NCBI GenBank assembly: GCA_004009845.1
Contig: RMBW01000006.1
Location: forward strand, 124,001-188,000
Source of the DNA: Davidsoniella eucalypti
Lineage: Eukaryota > Ascomycota > Sordariomycetes > Microascales > Ceratocystidaceae
Reading direction: 5' to 3'
Length of the DNA stretch: 64,000 nucleotides
Shown here: piece by piece, positions 36,646-48,001 of the stretch
How the letters are laid out: every line of letters starts with the position of its first letter
Numbering within the stretch: position 1 is the first letter of the stretch
The notes under the pieces: model-generated
Databases searched by the model: none
What the model was told of the DNA's origin: nothing
Seen by the model: only the letters and a program-made list of their open reading frames with translations
Program-made: the position numbers and the translations under genes

Positions 36646-38818
36646 AATATATAATAGTGTTAGTATCAGTTCGCTATCTAACAATTATCAGTGCTTTTTT
36701 AAATTTTTAACTCATTAATCCTATGCAGGATTATCAGTGCTAGTCCCAAATCCAAATGGTGTTTGACGCTTTTCATTGTTTTATTGCCTTCCTTCTGGAA
36801 ACCCGGCCTGATGGACGCGATACGATGCGATAGCCAGGCCTGTACTAGGCCTCAGTTGGTTCTAAGACTGTGATCGGCGGTGTTCTTTACCTCCCAATCA
36901 TCGATAGGTGAGTCTTCCCAGCCACTGTTCCTTGTGCTCATCTGGTTCTTTTCTTCTTTTCTTCTCTTTTTGTCTTTCTCATGCCTCTTTTTTTCCCTAT
37001 CGTGTCTGTCTGCTGGTCGATCGAGAGGAGGGTGTTGGGCCAACCCTGAAATATGGCTTTTGTCGTCCCATGCCAAGACCCGAGCAAGCATCAGGGCATA
37101 GCGCAGTTAGAGCAAAGCAGTGGGGTTTTGCTTGGCTCGGTCTACAGATTACATGTAGTAGTACATTTACAGGGGGCGTGTGAGCCGATAAGCAGTAGCT
37201 CGCTCAAGAACGGAACCATAGATACTGTAGTAGCAGTCTGTGGCTATGGCTATACAGACATGTGTGTGTATGACTACTTTCTACCAGCTGTGCAGGAATT
37301 TCAGTTAAATTTTGGAAGATCAAAAGAGACTTTCGAATCCCGATAGCACGGCACCGCTAAGAACCAGAGCAGGCTTAGTTGGTTATATTAGCGATTATAG
37401 ATACCATATCTTGAAGTGGCGGCCTAGTTAGCTTCTACCCGACGGAGCCTGGTCCTTGGCGAGACTGCAGCGGGTTTGAGACCAAGGCTGATAGGGCATA
37501 CATATGTACTTACAGTCATTGCGAAAGCACAACAAATAGAATGCGGCTCTCAGATTGGCGGCGGAAAGACGATTCACGTTTACTGGGCCAAGACTGGTTA
37601 TCTTACTTGCCGGATTTTTCCCGGTCGCTGTTGCAGTTGCAACTTGTGTGAACTGGTTCTTCGTAGACGGTGCTACTTTTTATCTGCTGTAACCCTGATG
37701 GAAATATGGTGTGGGGGAATGAAGCTATGCGTGTATACTTGAGTATATTTACTGTAGCCTTTCATAGACCAAGATTGTGCCTATATCATTATTTCAATTG
37801 CTGTGATGTTTCAATAGTACCGGCTGGAATCCACACCGCACTGAACATCTCTTTCATCATCATCAACACCTCGCCCGGCTACCACATTCAACACATGGAG
37901 TCTAGCTCTCATTCAGGAAGTATCCAATGGTCCAGTTCGCACGTTTCCCGAAGTTACATCTATAGCCTACTGATATATCTGTATGTACCATGCACTGACT
38001 TACCCCCCTTCCCTAGCTCAGCTAATGAACTTCTATTACGTCTACTGCTTGTGTCATCGCAACTTTGTCCTGGTTGACAACCCTCTCGTTATTTCCGCTA
38101 TCAATCCATCATCTATCAACCATGTCGTCCCCCCCCCCCCTCTCTGTCATCCTTCCTACAGCCAAGACCGACTTCTATTTCCTTTTAGAGATATCGCTAT
38201 CTTGCATAGTGAGCCTCTCAAGCGGAACCGGCACCGTCGTTTCTTCTGTTTAAGCTCCTTCCCGCCCTGGCCTTGGGCCTATATTGTTTAATCTGGCTTT
38301 AGCCTGCTGTTGGTATCTGCAATCAGATCATTCTGCCCAGGAGACTCGGATGGCGTTGTCCGGCAATCGACTGCAAATAGACGATGTTATGGTTCAACTC
38401 CAGTGACTAAACATAAAACTGATCCACACGGTTCACGGGTGGGTTTTAGTAAAATCAAGGAACATCAGAAAAGTATTGACATTTGACAAGTACGACTACA
38501 ATTACTTTGGGCAGGAATAAGTCCGAGCCTAAATACACCTTTTCGTACATATTAACGCTCCAAGACGGATTCTGAGCTGCAGCTTAGAGGAATCTAGACT
38601 TGAATCGGGAGTGTGTCACTCCCTCGGTCTGATTGGCCGAAATAGTCGCTGTACATGATTCAAGAACCAATATCTTTTTTGCTATATTTTCCTATAAAGT
38701 CATTATCACGAGCTTATAACAGTATTTAGAAGCTTGATATGTATCTTAAATTTTATACTCTATACGATAAATTTATCTATTTCCATACACTCAATCTAAA
38801 TAGCACATATTGAGAATC

Positions 38819-40086
38819 ATGGCAGCATCACCAACGAACGCACCTTTACCAAATCAACCACGAGCTACTCTGCCATGGCTATCTCGTTTCCTCAGCTTAT
38901 GGATCTTACTTGCCATGGCCATTGGTATTCTTCTAGGGGCTTTCTCGCCATCTTTCGCCCGCGCAATCCAGGGCAATCACACGAACGAGTCCGTCTTTGG
39001 TGGTGTATCGTTCCCTATCGCCATCGGCTTGTTGGTGATGATGTATCCGCTGCTATGCGGAGTGCCATTTGCCTCACTTGTCGGGATCTTCAAATCTCCT
39101 CCGTCGGACAACAACACTGGTAATCAGAAAATCGACAGTCGTACGGAAAGCAAAGGAGAAAATGATCCCACATATCGCAAACTCACGTCTCGTGGGGTTT
39201 GGGCACATATGACCATGAGTGTGGTGGTCAACTGGATATTTGCGCCGCTCATAATGACAGCTCTAGCTTGGGCTTTCCTACCAGACAAGGCACATCTTCG
39301 GACTGGACTGGTGGTCGTGGGGCTCGGTCGGTGTATCGCCATGGTATGTACCAATCTGCAGGTCACAGCAATTAAGACGTATACACATACTAAGGGTTGT
39401 TTCTCTCTCAATAGGTTCTCGTATGGTCAGATCTTGCCGGCGGAGACAAGGCATATTGTGCCTTGTTTGTTATTTTGAACTCGATACTGCAGCTGGTGCT
39501 GTTTGCGCCACTTTCATGGGCACTTCTCCGTCTAGCTGACCCCAAAGCGTTTTCATCGTCAAGCGTTACACCACTGTCATATAGAGTCGTGGCTGAAAGT
39601 GTCGGCATCTTCTTAGGACTTCCACTAGGAGCTGCAGTGCTGACGCAGGCACTGTTTTATGTTGTAGGGAGACCCAAGTTATTCGCACGTTTTGCTACAC
39701 TAATCTCGCCGATAAGTTTGCTTGGGCTTTTGTACACCATCATGGTACTCTTTGCTCTTCAGGGCGCACAAGTCGCAACACAGATTTCCAGTGTTGGGCG
39801 TGTAGCAGCGCCCCTACTAGTGTACTTCGTGGTGGTTTACACTGCTGTCATGTTACTGACGCGGTGTTTGCTTCGCTGCGAGTATTCTTTGGCAGTTGTA
39901 CAGGCACTAACAGCAGCTAGCAATAACTTTGAGCTAGCGATTGCAGTGGCGACAAGTGTCTATGGCGGCGAGAGTGACCAGGCATTGGCCGCAACTGTGG
40001 GCCCATTGATCGAAGTTCCAGTCATGATCGGATTGGTGTATGTAAGCCGATGGTGGGAAAAGCGCTGGTCGGTTGCGACGGCTTAA
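38819..40086 (+). CDS. ACR3: Arsenite efflux permease ACR3 (BASS/ACR3 family)
   Basis: Two exons, 38819-39343 and 39415-40086, with a 71-bp intron, give 398 aa, the family's typical size. ACR3 exports arsenite (and often antimonite) across the plasma membrane. The protein is a 10-segment carrier. Visible signatures are LSLWILLAMAIGILLG in the first segment, the PIAIGLLVMMYPLLCGV block, and VGLGRCIAMVLVWSDLAGGD, which contains the family's essential cysteine (C172) and is formed across the splice. ASNNFELAIAVATSVYG near the C-terminus is also characteristic. A hydrophilic loop (about 88-115) is longer than in bacteria, as usual for fungi. The start is set at MAASPT (ATCATGGCA). It converges on a bZIP gene 175 bp away, which suggests arsenic-responsive regulation. 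Confidence 0.94.
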
Positions 40087-40261
40087 GTCAGAACATGTTC
40101 GGATGAGACGCGAAACCAAGAGCGCCTGAATCGTTAGGGATGTTGTTTGTCTGTGTGTCTATCAATATAGAAGCTTTCTTCTCTGCCGCACAAGCTTTAA
40201 GGTGGGTGGAGAAGTTGCAATGTAAAAGCACAGTTTTTATTTCCCATGCTTCATGCTCGAC

Positions 40262-40920
40262 TTATATAGAGTCCATCAGGGCGAACATCTTGGTGTTGGC
40301 AACAGTGCAAGTTTCTTGAGAGGCTGTACAGCCTAAGCTGTGCCGCAGCTGCGCTGGATCAGAGTGTCCGTGCATCTCGGCAAGTATAGTGGCGGCAATG
40401 TTGCACTCTGTCTCGATGAGGTCCTTGGGTAGCTGGCCATCGTCCGAACTGGTAGTTAGAGGAGGAGTAGTGTCTATAGTGGTAGTGGTAGTGGTAGCAG
40501 CACAAGAAGCAGAGGTAGAATCAAAAGACGGTATTGTTGAAGACCTACAAGCTGGCTTAACAGCTGCATCTCTGTGATTATCTCTCAGGCTCGGCGTCTC
40601 GCAGTCTTTTAGCTGCTGTTCAATTTCATCTTCTGACATGAATCGGCTGAGCAATATACGCAGCCGTGCGTTTTCCTGATGCACCTGTTGCGACACAGCT
40701 TGCATACTAAGAGTGGCCTGAACTCCAGCAGCTTCATAAGAGGCGACACGGGCCTGGAGATCTATCAGCACGGCCTGTTTCCGGGCACGGCTACGTTGTT
40801 GATTGACTCTGTTGAGAGCCCGAGTCTGTGTAGTGGCGGTTAGTTCCTAACGAAGAGGTAGGCATTTGTTAATATGAGTATGAATTTGAAGATGGATTAC
40901 GAGTTTACCTTTCGGGGCAT
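40262..40920 (-). CDS. Small cysteine-rich bZIP transcription factor
   Basis: Two exons, 40920-40909 (only 12 nt, MPRK) and 40846-40262, with a 62-bp intron, give 198 aa. The bZIP domain is at about 15-72: basic region LNRVNQQRSRARKQ, then a leucine-zipper-like helix (LIDLQARVASYEAAGV...QENARLRILLSRF). The basic motif reads N-x7-K instead of the usual N-x7-R. All six cysteines (86, 104, 119, 152, 177, 184) lie after the zipper, with Thr/Ser-rich sequence between. In yeast, the AP-1-like factor Yap8/Arr1 sits beside ACR3 and senses arsenite by cysteines. By position and Cys content this gene is a candidate counterpart, though the proteins are not shown to be orthologous. The first exon choice rests on a good GT-AG pair and an in-frame ATG. 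Confidence 0.82.
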
Positions 40921-41858
40921 GATGGATGAGAAATAGCAAAGTCAAAGAAAAGCGAAGTGACCGCAATGTTGAAAGATACGATGGCGACTCGTTTTAGTGT
41001 TACATGTACAACAGAGTGAGAACATTTATTTTATTTTCTTATGTAAGAAAATAAACGATCCAAGTCGCAGTAGGGTTAGCGATGAAACCAACCCTACTCA
41101 CTTATCGTTGAAACAGAACTGTACGCGAGGGAGTCTTGGCATTACCCGTGATAGCTTCTTCCTTGACAATGAAAACACTTTGGGTTTCCTCTGTGTTTTC
41201 CAACCAGGGGAACGGCTGTGAAGAAAGTTCGGCTTAATGCTGCTTGACCCCCTGGCGTCGACCTCGCGATAGTTGTCTCCTTGAGCACCTTCCTCGCACT
41301 CTGATCTTTTTCTTTGTGTCTCTACCAACCTGCTAGGTGGACAGTGAAGAAGCAAGTTTAGGCAGGTCTTCTCCACTGCTTCCCCCATGCAAATTTTGTT
41401 CTTGCTTTTTGGGTTTTTTTCTTTTCTGTAGTTCGGACCTCTATTATAGGGGATCTTCAAGGACCATTAGGGTTCCTCGACGTCTAACGATCCATTAGGG
41501 TCGGATCCACGTGTTGAAGACGTAAAAGGTTAAATAAATAAATGTGTCTTGGCATTCAACTTGGGCCGTTCAAATGTCCAAATGATGGACAGAAAAGCTT
41601 TGGACCGCAGAATCGCTGTTGATGGTGGGCTTGGCATTGTTCTAGGACCTGTGTCAGTCGGTTTGAGCTGCAAGATTGGGCAGCAGGACTTAGCGAACAA
41701 GTTTGAACGGGCAGATCAGATCCAGATCGGACCAGGGTTAGGTAGGGTTAGTGTTGAACAAGATTAAGTGCAATGGGCCCCCCTGCTACCAAGCTATAAA
41801 AAGGGCAGAGGGCATGATGATCATGACACAAGCTGTGACCCAAATATAGAAGCTAAGG

Positions 41859-42339
41859 ACACCCACCTTGGACGAAAAGTGGCGACGAATCCTTGACGCA
41901 AGAAGAGCAAGAATCCAAAAGGCAGCTAAGAATACACGGGGAAATAACGAGTCCCTGCGTCCGGTATCATCACCATGGTGTAAAACAAAGAAAAACAGCG
42001 CACACTGTAGGAAGCAGCAGCCACACTTGTAGCTCTGGTTAATGCGTCGAGCCTTATAGGCAGTCGAGGGCTAAGTTTGCTAAGAAGGTGCCAAGAGGCC
42101 CGGGGGAGACTCTACGGAACTTGGCCAAGAAGAAGGGGAGCGAGGAGGAGAAGACGAAGATCGAGGGCAGGAAATAGCAAGATTTTATCTGGAAAGTAGC
42201 CCAGGATACACCCTTTGAGTTCGTCTATGCAAAAGACACCAAAGACAATAATAGTAATGGCCATCGTAAGAAGGAACGTAATTCTTACTTAAGAGGACTG
42301 GCTCCCATGTGCGGTCGAGGGTTGAAGAAGTGTAGCATT
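41859..42339 (+). pseudogene. Possible decayed coding remnant
   Basis: Two neighbouring stretches read like protein but in different frames. One starts at about 41859 with TLDEKWRRILDARRARIQKA and is basic and helical. The other starts at 42046, includes KFAKKVPRGPGETLRNLAKK, meets one TAG at about 42175 and continues as DFIWKVAQDTPFEFVYAKDT. They could be exons of an unrecognised gene or pieces of a broken one. I do not recognise the family. Low confidence because both pieces are short. Confidence 0.25.
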
Positions 42340-42651
42340 CTGGCTATATATCAACTTTTCTTTTCTTCTTTTTCTCTTTCTTTTTCTTTTCCATCGCTCT
42401 TTAACTTTCTGTTCATGCTGTTCTAGTTAGTGGGCTAGCCAGTCGTTGCATCTTTCTTTGTTAATTCTTTCATTTACATGTGTATATTCATTCTTCTATT
42501 TCTATTTTATAATCTGTTCCTAACGCCATTCGTTCTAACGTTGCTGTGCTATTATAATTACTGTCTTTTAGCATCAACTACACACTGCATTGCCATACAC
42601 TTGCATACGACCATACAGAGTATAGATTACATATCATACACACTATCACTT

Positions 42652-42708
42652 TCACTACTGTCACTACATCACTACTGTCACTACACCACTACATCGTCAC
42701 TACACCAC
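42652..42708 (+). repeat. Imperfect TCACTAC(A/TG) tandem repeat
   Basis: Units TCACTACTG and TCACTACA alternate about twice, followed by diverged copies CCACTACA and TCACTACA. It lies 54 bp upstream of the S41 peptidase start, so probably in its promoter or 5'UTR. Confidence 0.85.
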
Positions 42709-42761
42709 CGCATTACACGCTCATTTAGCAACGCCACATCTACCCATACGGCACACACACT

Positions 42762-45073
42762 ATGAGATCATCGCTCTTCACAGCAGCCTCGGCTTTCTTT
42801 GGCCTGGCAACTGCCGCCCCTAGCTTTATCAGACAGCGGACCTTGGCCGTAACAAACACCACAGCTCCTGCCACGGCCACCAGTACTGGCACTAGCGCTA
42901 TCACCGATGCCTGTGCCTCGATCCATGCATACACAGTCTCTATCCTCGCTGCAACACCGCAAGCCACTCCAACCGTACCGGCATCCATGGCCCATGACTG
43001 TCTGGCGTCAACACCTAACAAGCCCGACCCGGCAAACGCCTTGCTGCGTAGTCTTTCTGCCTATGCGCAGATGCAGAGCACCCTGACATGGCTGAAGGAT
43101 CCGCCATCGGAATATGCCTTCCAGGACGGCGTTGACATTCTTGATGCTCTGGAAGGCATGAAAGAGACCGTCAACACGGGCGGCTATGCCAGCGAGTACG
43201 ACTTTCAGGTTGCTTTGTATAAGCTGATGGCGAGTGGCCACGACGGCCATCTGGCGTACCGTGGTGACACATTCAGCGTGTTCTCGTTCCGCAACAACCT
43301 CCTGTTAGACGCCGTGAGTGTGTCACGGGATGGAAAGGAAGCCCCCCGGCTATATCGTGCTTGTAAGTACCAATGCCCAGGCTGCCATAGTGCTATATTC
43401 GTTCTATCTGCTAACTAGTCTGCCCAGCCGAGCTCAACAGCTCAAGTACCCCGCGCTCCATCTCCCAAATCAATGGCGTTGACGCGGTCAAAGCACTGGA
43501 AGATCTGGCGTTCGACTTCGTCGCATACCACGACCCTGACGCCATCTGGAACTCGCAGTTCGCTGACTTCACAGCGACAAACTCGGCGCCGCTGTTCGCT
43601 GCTGCCTCCATCTACACAGCCGACAGCATCACTCTGCGCTACAGCGATGGCAGCGAGGAGACCCAGGAAAGCTTTGCCGCGTTCAGGAAGCAGATTGACT
43701 TCGAGCCCATCACTTCGGGCTCGGTCCTGTACGATACTATCTGTGACCCGACCAAGGTTACCGATGATCAGATCGCTCGCCGTGATCTGGATGTGCTCGA
43801 GGACGCCACTGATGTCAAGCGCGCCCTGCTTCTGCGCCGCGATGTCCCGATGATGATGCGGACCATTGACCAGCCGCCCACCAAAGTGCAGCGCCGCCAG
43901 CTGTCCAATATTGCTACCGGTGCCCTCAGTGTCATCCCCGGATATCCGTCGCCGATTGCCCGCGACACTAGCCTCGGCATCACGGCCGGCTACTTCCTCG
44001 AGTCGGAGCCGTCCGTGGCCGTGCTGTCCATCGCGGCCTTCAGCCCCGGCTCCGGTGACGTCACTGGCGTACAGTACCTGTCTGATTTCCAGAATACGCT
44101 GTCCACCTTCATCGCTGCATCGCGCGCTGCTAGCAAGACCCAACTGATCATTGATGTCATTGGAAACGGTGGTGGTTACGTGCTGGCCGGCCAGGATCTC
44201 TTTGCCCAGTTGTTTCCTACCGTCGACCCTTACAGCACCACTAACATGCGTCTGGCGCCCGAAACCGCGGCGTTCGGCGCCATCCTGGGCGCTGCCAACT
44301 TCTCTGATGCTTCGTACCAGGCCATGACAGACGAGCAAAAGAAGGCCGCCGTTGTCGTGGCTGGCAGCGCCGTCGGCTCCTCGTTCCGCCCCCAAGACGG
44401 CAACTTGAACACTCCCGACGGCACGCTGATCAACAATACCGCAGAGCTCTTTGGCAGTCCTGTGGTGCTGAACAACGACAACTTCACTGCCTACTTCGAC
44501 GCTCCGGCCACGACTTCCAACAGCGCCTTCAACCTGACGGGCGTCGGTAACCGCGGGGGCGCTGCAGGCGACCAGCCGTTCAAGGCTGAGAACATTGTGG
44601 TCTTGACTGACGGCACCTGCGCCTCTACCTGTGCTGTTGTCACTACATTGATGATGCGCGAGGGCGTGCGCACCGCCCACATTGGCGGCCGTCCCAGCAC
44701 ATCGTCAACTGACACGTTCTCGCCTGCTGTGATTGGCGGCACTCTGGGCGCCCAGGTCTACACCTTCAACGACATGACTAGTCTCGCCGCGGCTGCCCTT
44801 GTCCTAGCGGACAGCTCGACCCAGCAGTACGCCGACCAGCTGCAGGAACTGGCTACTGGCTACGCGATACGTCGCGCCAGCACCCCCTCTATGGCCGGCA
44901 CTATCAATGCGAAGAACAACTTCTCGCCTGACGATTTGGAGACGCCGCTGCAGTTCAAGCGTGCCAAGGCTGGATGCCGCGTGCTGTGGACGGCTGAGCG
45001 GCTTAATAGCCCGGAAAAGACGTGGCAGGCTGTGGCTCAGGGCACATGGGGCGACAAGAGCACCTGTGTATAA
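42762..45073 (+). CDS. Secreted S41-family (tail-specific-like) serine peptidase
   Basis: Two exons, 42762-43362 and 43428-45073, give 748 aa. A signal peptide is clear (MRSSLFTAASAFFGLATAAP), so the protein is exported. The C-terminal half matches fungal S41 peptidases: the strand-turn block QLIIDVIGNGGGYVLAGQDL and the nucleophile motif VVLTDGTCASTCAVVTTLM, with catalytic Ser at about residue 600. VNTGGYASEYDFQVALYKLM and SGHDGHLAYRGD form the usual N-terminal region. The family hydrolyses peptide bonds by a Ser-Lys type mechanism; extracellular substrates are unknown. The intron acceptor is ambiguous: AG at 43418 or 43427 both keep frame, differing by three residues; I use 43427 because the CTAAC branch at 43411-43415 is too close to the first. 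Members also occur in some RiPP clusters (UstP), but none is visible here. Confidence 0.9.
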
Positions 45074-45688
45074 ACGCAGCCCTCGCCTATTTCATATCGT
45101 TTTTTATTTCGTATTACTCTTTTCTTTTGTATTGAACGACTGCATGATTCTTTTATAGACGCTTTTAGCTCTAGCATTAAGTTAGCCTTTGCGTAAAATT
45201 CCACGGATATATCTGTCCTAAACTTTGGAGGAGTCCCATGTGATATTACAAAGGTTATGCTATGCCTAGATCGTCTTTCCCATTTGGGACACCGCTTCAC
45301 ATTTCTGCCGCTTTTATGGTGACCCCCCCTCGACCAATGAAGTCCTGGGCTTAGTTACAGCACAGATAATATGTTTTTAATATAAAGCACGAAGCAGCAA
45401 GTACTTGTCACGTTTATTTCACGGTTCACAGAGCACTGCATAGATCCAATTGTCTTAATATCAAAATCATGCGATGAATAAAATCAGGGTGTAAATCAAG
45501 CTAAACCCTTCCCATGGCTTATAAACATGTAAAATCGGATCATAAACACACTATGCCCCCCCTATCGAAACTCCAGAAAGAGGCTCGAGAAGCCCGCCCA
45601 TTGATCTATTGATCATAAAGTTAGTCTTCTAGAGACGAGAAATGAAAAAGAAAGATACTAGGACTTACATGTGTGACGTAGTCAATGT
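45074..45688. other. Convergent 3' region, no gene seen
   Basis: 615 bp between the S41 peptidase gene (+) and the orphan gene (-). AT-rich; presumably the two 3'UTRs. Nothing else is seen. Confidence 0.65.
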
Positions 45689-46618
45689 CTACTGCTGGCG
45701 AATCCAAGCAGTCGCTAGCCGCTTATCGTCACCCCGAGGGACAGCGGCAAGAGCCAAGCTATCCAGATCAGAGGAATCGTCGTCGAACATGGCCTGAGTA
45801 ATCTCCATGCGCGGGTACTTGTAGAGCGGATCGGCCTTGCATAGTTCCCGACGGGCGGAAGGAAAGCCACAACGGCGGCGGATTAGATGGCCCATTTGTA
45901 CGCGAGCTGCAGCGGCTGCAGCCGAAACCTTGTTGAAAAAACGCTTGTGCGAGCGGACATCTGCGCTGGCACATAAAGCCGAGTAATCGCTGCGTATGTT
46001 CTGGGTGCTGGTCTCGGCGGCTTTTCGGTCGAGCGTTTCGAAGTAGCGTTCGCAGTTGAGGACCGTGGGCCGGCGTGTGTCCTTGGGCTCGCCAAAACAA
46101 CGGCGGACCATTCTGGCTGTGCTGCTGCAGACAGAGATGCTGTCGCTGTCGCTGTCACTGTCACTGCCGGCGACCACAGCGCATGAGCCAAGGGGCTTGT
46201 CGGCGGCTTGGCGTTGGAAGAGGAAGATCTCGGTGACCTGCTGGAAGACGAACTCGCGTATATCCTCGCCAAGACACTCCCAATCGACATGGTTGGCTTG
46301 GGCAAGTTCGACGATCTCTTTGTTGGTTATTTCAGCGCCGTAAGCACGGATTTTGTCGGTGGCGGCGATGTCGAAGGGAACAGTGACCAGGCTGGGATCC
46401 TGGAGGGACCGGACGAAGTTCTTGACGTGCCATGTCTTGACAGCGTGCTCGCATCGGATGCGATAGTCTTCTTGGGCTTCCTTGCACGCGCTGTCGGCCC
46501 ACCATCCGGGCATCGATGGGCGTTGTCGGGGGTAGCCGCAATCGTAGAGTTGTTCGTAAAGCTGTGCCATGCCGATTCGTCGGCGGCTGCAAATGGCAAG
46601 AACAGAGCTGGGAATCAT
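45689..46618 (-). CDS. Hypothetical protein, orphan
   Basis: I do not recognise this gene. The open frame extends to 46759 (356 codons). I place the start at MIPSSVLAIC (46618), which gives 309 aa; an ATG at 46570 (MAQLYEQLYD) is an alternative. GC-biased third positions and the long frame support real coding. The protein is mixed hydrophilic with a DSDSDSDSDS run, an Ala-rich helix (VSAAAAAARVQMG) and a basic C-terminal third. No signal peptide, membrane span or catalytic motif is seen. Its frame ends at 45689, with the S41 gene converging from the left. Confidence 0.65.
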   Translation of the reverse strand: MIPSSVLAICSRRRIGMAQLYEQLYDCGYPRQRPSMPGWWADSACKEAQEDYRIRCEHAVKTWHVKNFVRSLQDPSLVTVPFDIAATDKIRAYGAEITNKEIVELAQANHVDWECLGEDIREFVFQQVTEIFLFQRQAADKPLGSCAVVAGSDSDSDSDSISVCSSTARMVRRCFGEPKDTRRPTVLNCERYFETLDRKAAETSTQNIRSDYSALCASADVRSHKRFFNKVSAAAAAARVQMGHLIRRRCGFPSARRELCKADPLYKYPRMEITQAMFDDDSSDLDSLALAAVPRGDDKRLATAWIRQQ

Positions 46619-48001
46619 GGCTGCTGCTTGAATGTAGTGTGAGACGGGGATGCTGAATGGTGGATGGCTGGATTTGTAGATTTCAGAGAAACATGCAAAA
46701 TATGCCAAGAAACGAACCGAAGGAAGAGCTGTCTGTGAGTGAAAGTTTGGAACTGGCAAAGATTCGTGGGCTGCTGGGGGGAAGAATGAAATTGGTAAAG
46801 GAAGAACGATGCCTGGGAAAACTCCTATGAATTATTTGTCATCGAGGTCACGCCCATCTAGTGTCCGGATGTAGAGAAGCCAAATATTCTATCTAGCTCT
46901 AGCCATATTCGATCTGCACAAACGATAGCCACTTACACATAACAGGCGTTCTAGACCTGTTAAAGCTTCACTAGTTAGTATTATGCAAACGGCCATTCTG
47001 CCGGCTATGTCACGGGACAGTGCTGTGAATACACTAACCAAAGAAAGAGCAAAGCCTATCATAGTCGCCATCTTCTTCGATAACAAACCTTTGTGTCCCA
47101 TATTCTACCAAGTCTGCAGACACAGTGGCCTAGGATGAGTCTTGACTTACACCCGATTGGGAAAATATCCAATAACAGGGATGAACTATGGCGGTTAGCT
47201 TTCTGGTGTTGTGCCCACAACGCCATCACTCAGACTTTGCACTTTTCTCTCAATCTCATTTGGTTATTCTATCTTTACATACAGTTTTATTCGTTTTTGG
47301 GTCCTCCATTTTCCGGACTCAGACTCTTCCTGGAAGTGAAGCGGAGGCTCAGCCATCTGGGCTTGTTCTAGACTTGAAGAAGTCCTATGACTAAGCTAAG
47401 ATAGCTCGATTAGGCAAGAGTGGATCCCATTTGTGCTCCATGATTGGCTGGCTAGACGTACTGCCAACTAGCAACTTGCCACTCTCATAGGTTCTATAAT
47501 TATAATCCGGAGGTCTCATGGCATCTCATACAAGACAGAAAAGGCAGTAAGGCCCCAATTTGAAGATGTAGCCCGGCTTATAGAAACCCCTCTTCTTTCC
47601 ACTTCGGGCGGTTAAGGCGCGATTTTGGCTTGGGTGTGTGTCTTGGTACGTAAAAAGATTTTGACGTCTTCATGGTCTTACATATATTTTAGATATATTT
47701 GTATCTATTTGGTTAGGGTTAATGGTTAACGTTGTTGAATTTTATGTTCTTTTAATACGCTTCATTCTAGGTGCACAAAATCAATGATAGTGTAAACACA
47801 TAATGACTTGAAGATAAAAAACACGCATACTAATCTAGCACAAGCAAAACAACATCCTCCACTGCCTACCAAACAACAAAAGACAGACATAACGACGTGA
47901 CATGAATATGCAAGAAAAAAAATAAAAAAATTAACTCACCAACACCACAACAACCTCTTCACATGACAGTCCAAAAATAACCAAGTTTGACCTATGATCG
48001 C
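46619..48001. other. Intergenic, no gene seen
   Basis: About 1.4 kb upstream of the orphan gene and 3' of the FHIP gene. It contains TTAGGGTTA at 47713-47721. The largest ORF (47093-47371, plus) lacks any domain and looks like chance. Confidence 0.65.

Larger units (their letters stand above)
35266..38818. other. Intergenic between ammonium permease and ACR3
   Basis: About 3.5 kb with no convincing gene. It includes the permease promoter and the dispersed LTR-like repeat copy B (36597-36645) with a nearby 12-bp direct repeat (36684 and 36730). ORFs of up to 175 codons (35422-35949, minus) come from CT-rich strands and lack domains. Confidence 0.65.
40921..42761. other. Intergenic between bZIP and S41 peptidase genes
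   Basis: About 1.8 kb. It includes possible degenerate coding pieces (41859-42030 and 42046-42339), short TTAGGG-like motifs (41467, 41734-41750) and a CACTA-type tandem repeat just upstream of the peptidase gene. An ORF at 41549-41767 (72 codons) has no recognisable similarity. Confidence 0.5.

Noticed and set aside
37420..37490. tRNA-like B box (GGGTTTGAGACC) with CCTTGG/CCAAGG arms
   Set aside because: Arms do not assemble into a cloverleaf and no clear A box sits at the right distance.
38380..38410. B-box-like GGTTCAACTCC near ACR3
   Set aside because: No matching acceptor or D-arm could be folded, and only three base pairs of T-stem form.
43442..44680. 412-codon minus-strand ORF inside the S41 peptidase gene
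   Set aside because: It is the antisense shadow of GC-rich coding sequence; the plus-strand protein has clear S41 motifs and a signal peptide.
42762..45073. RiPP cluster because S41 peptidases include UstP
   Set aside because: No repeat-containing precursor peptide, UstYa-type gene or tailoring enzyme is nearby.
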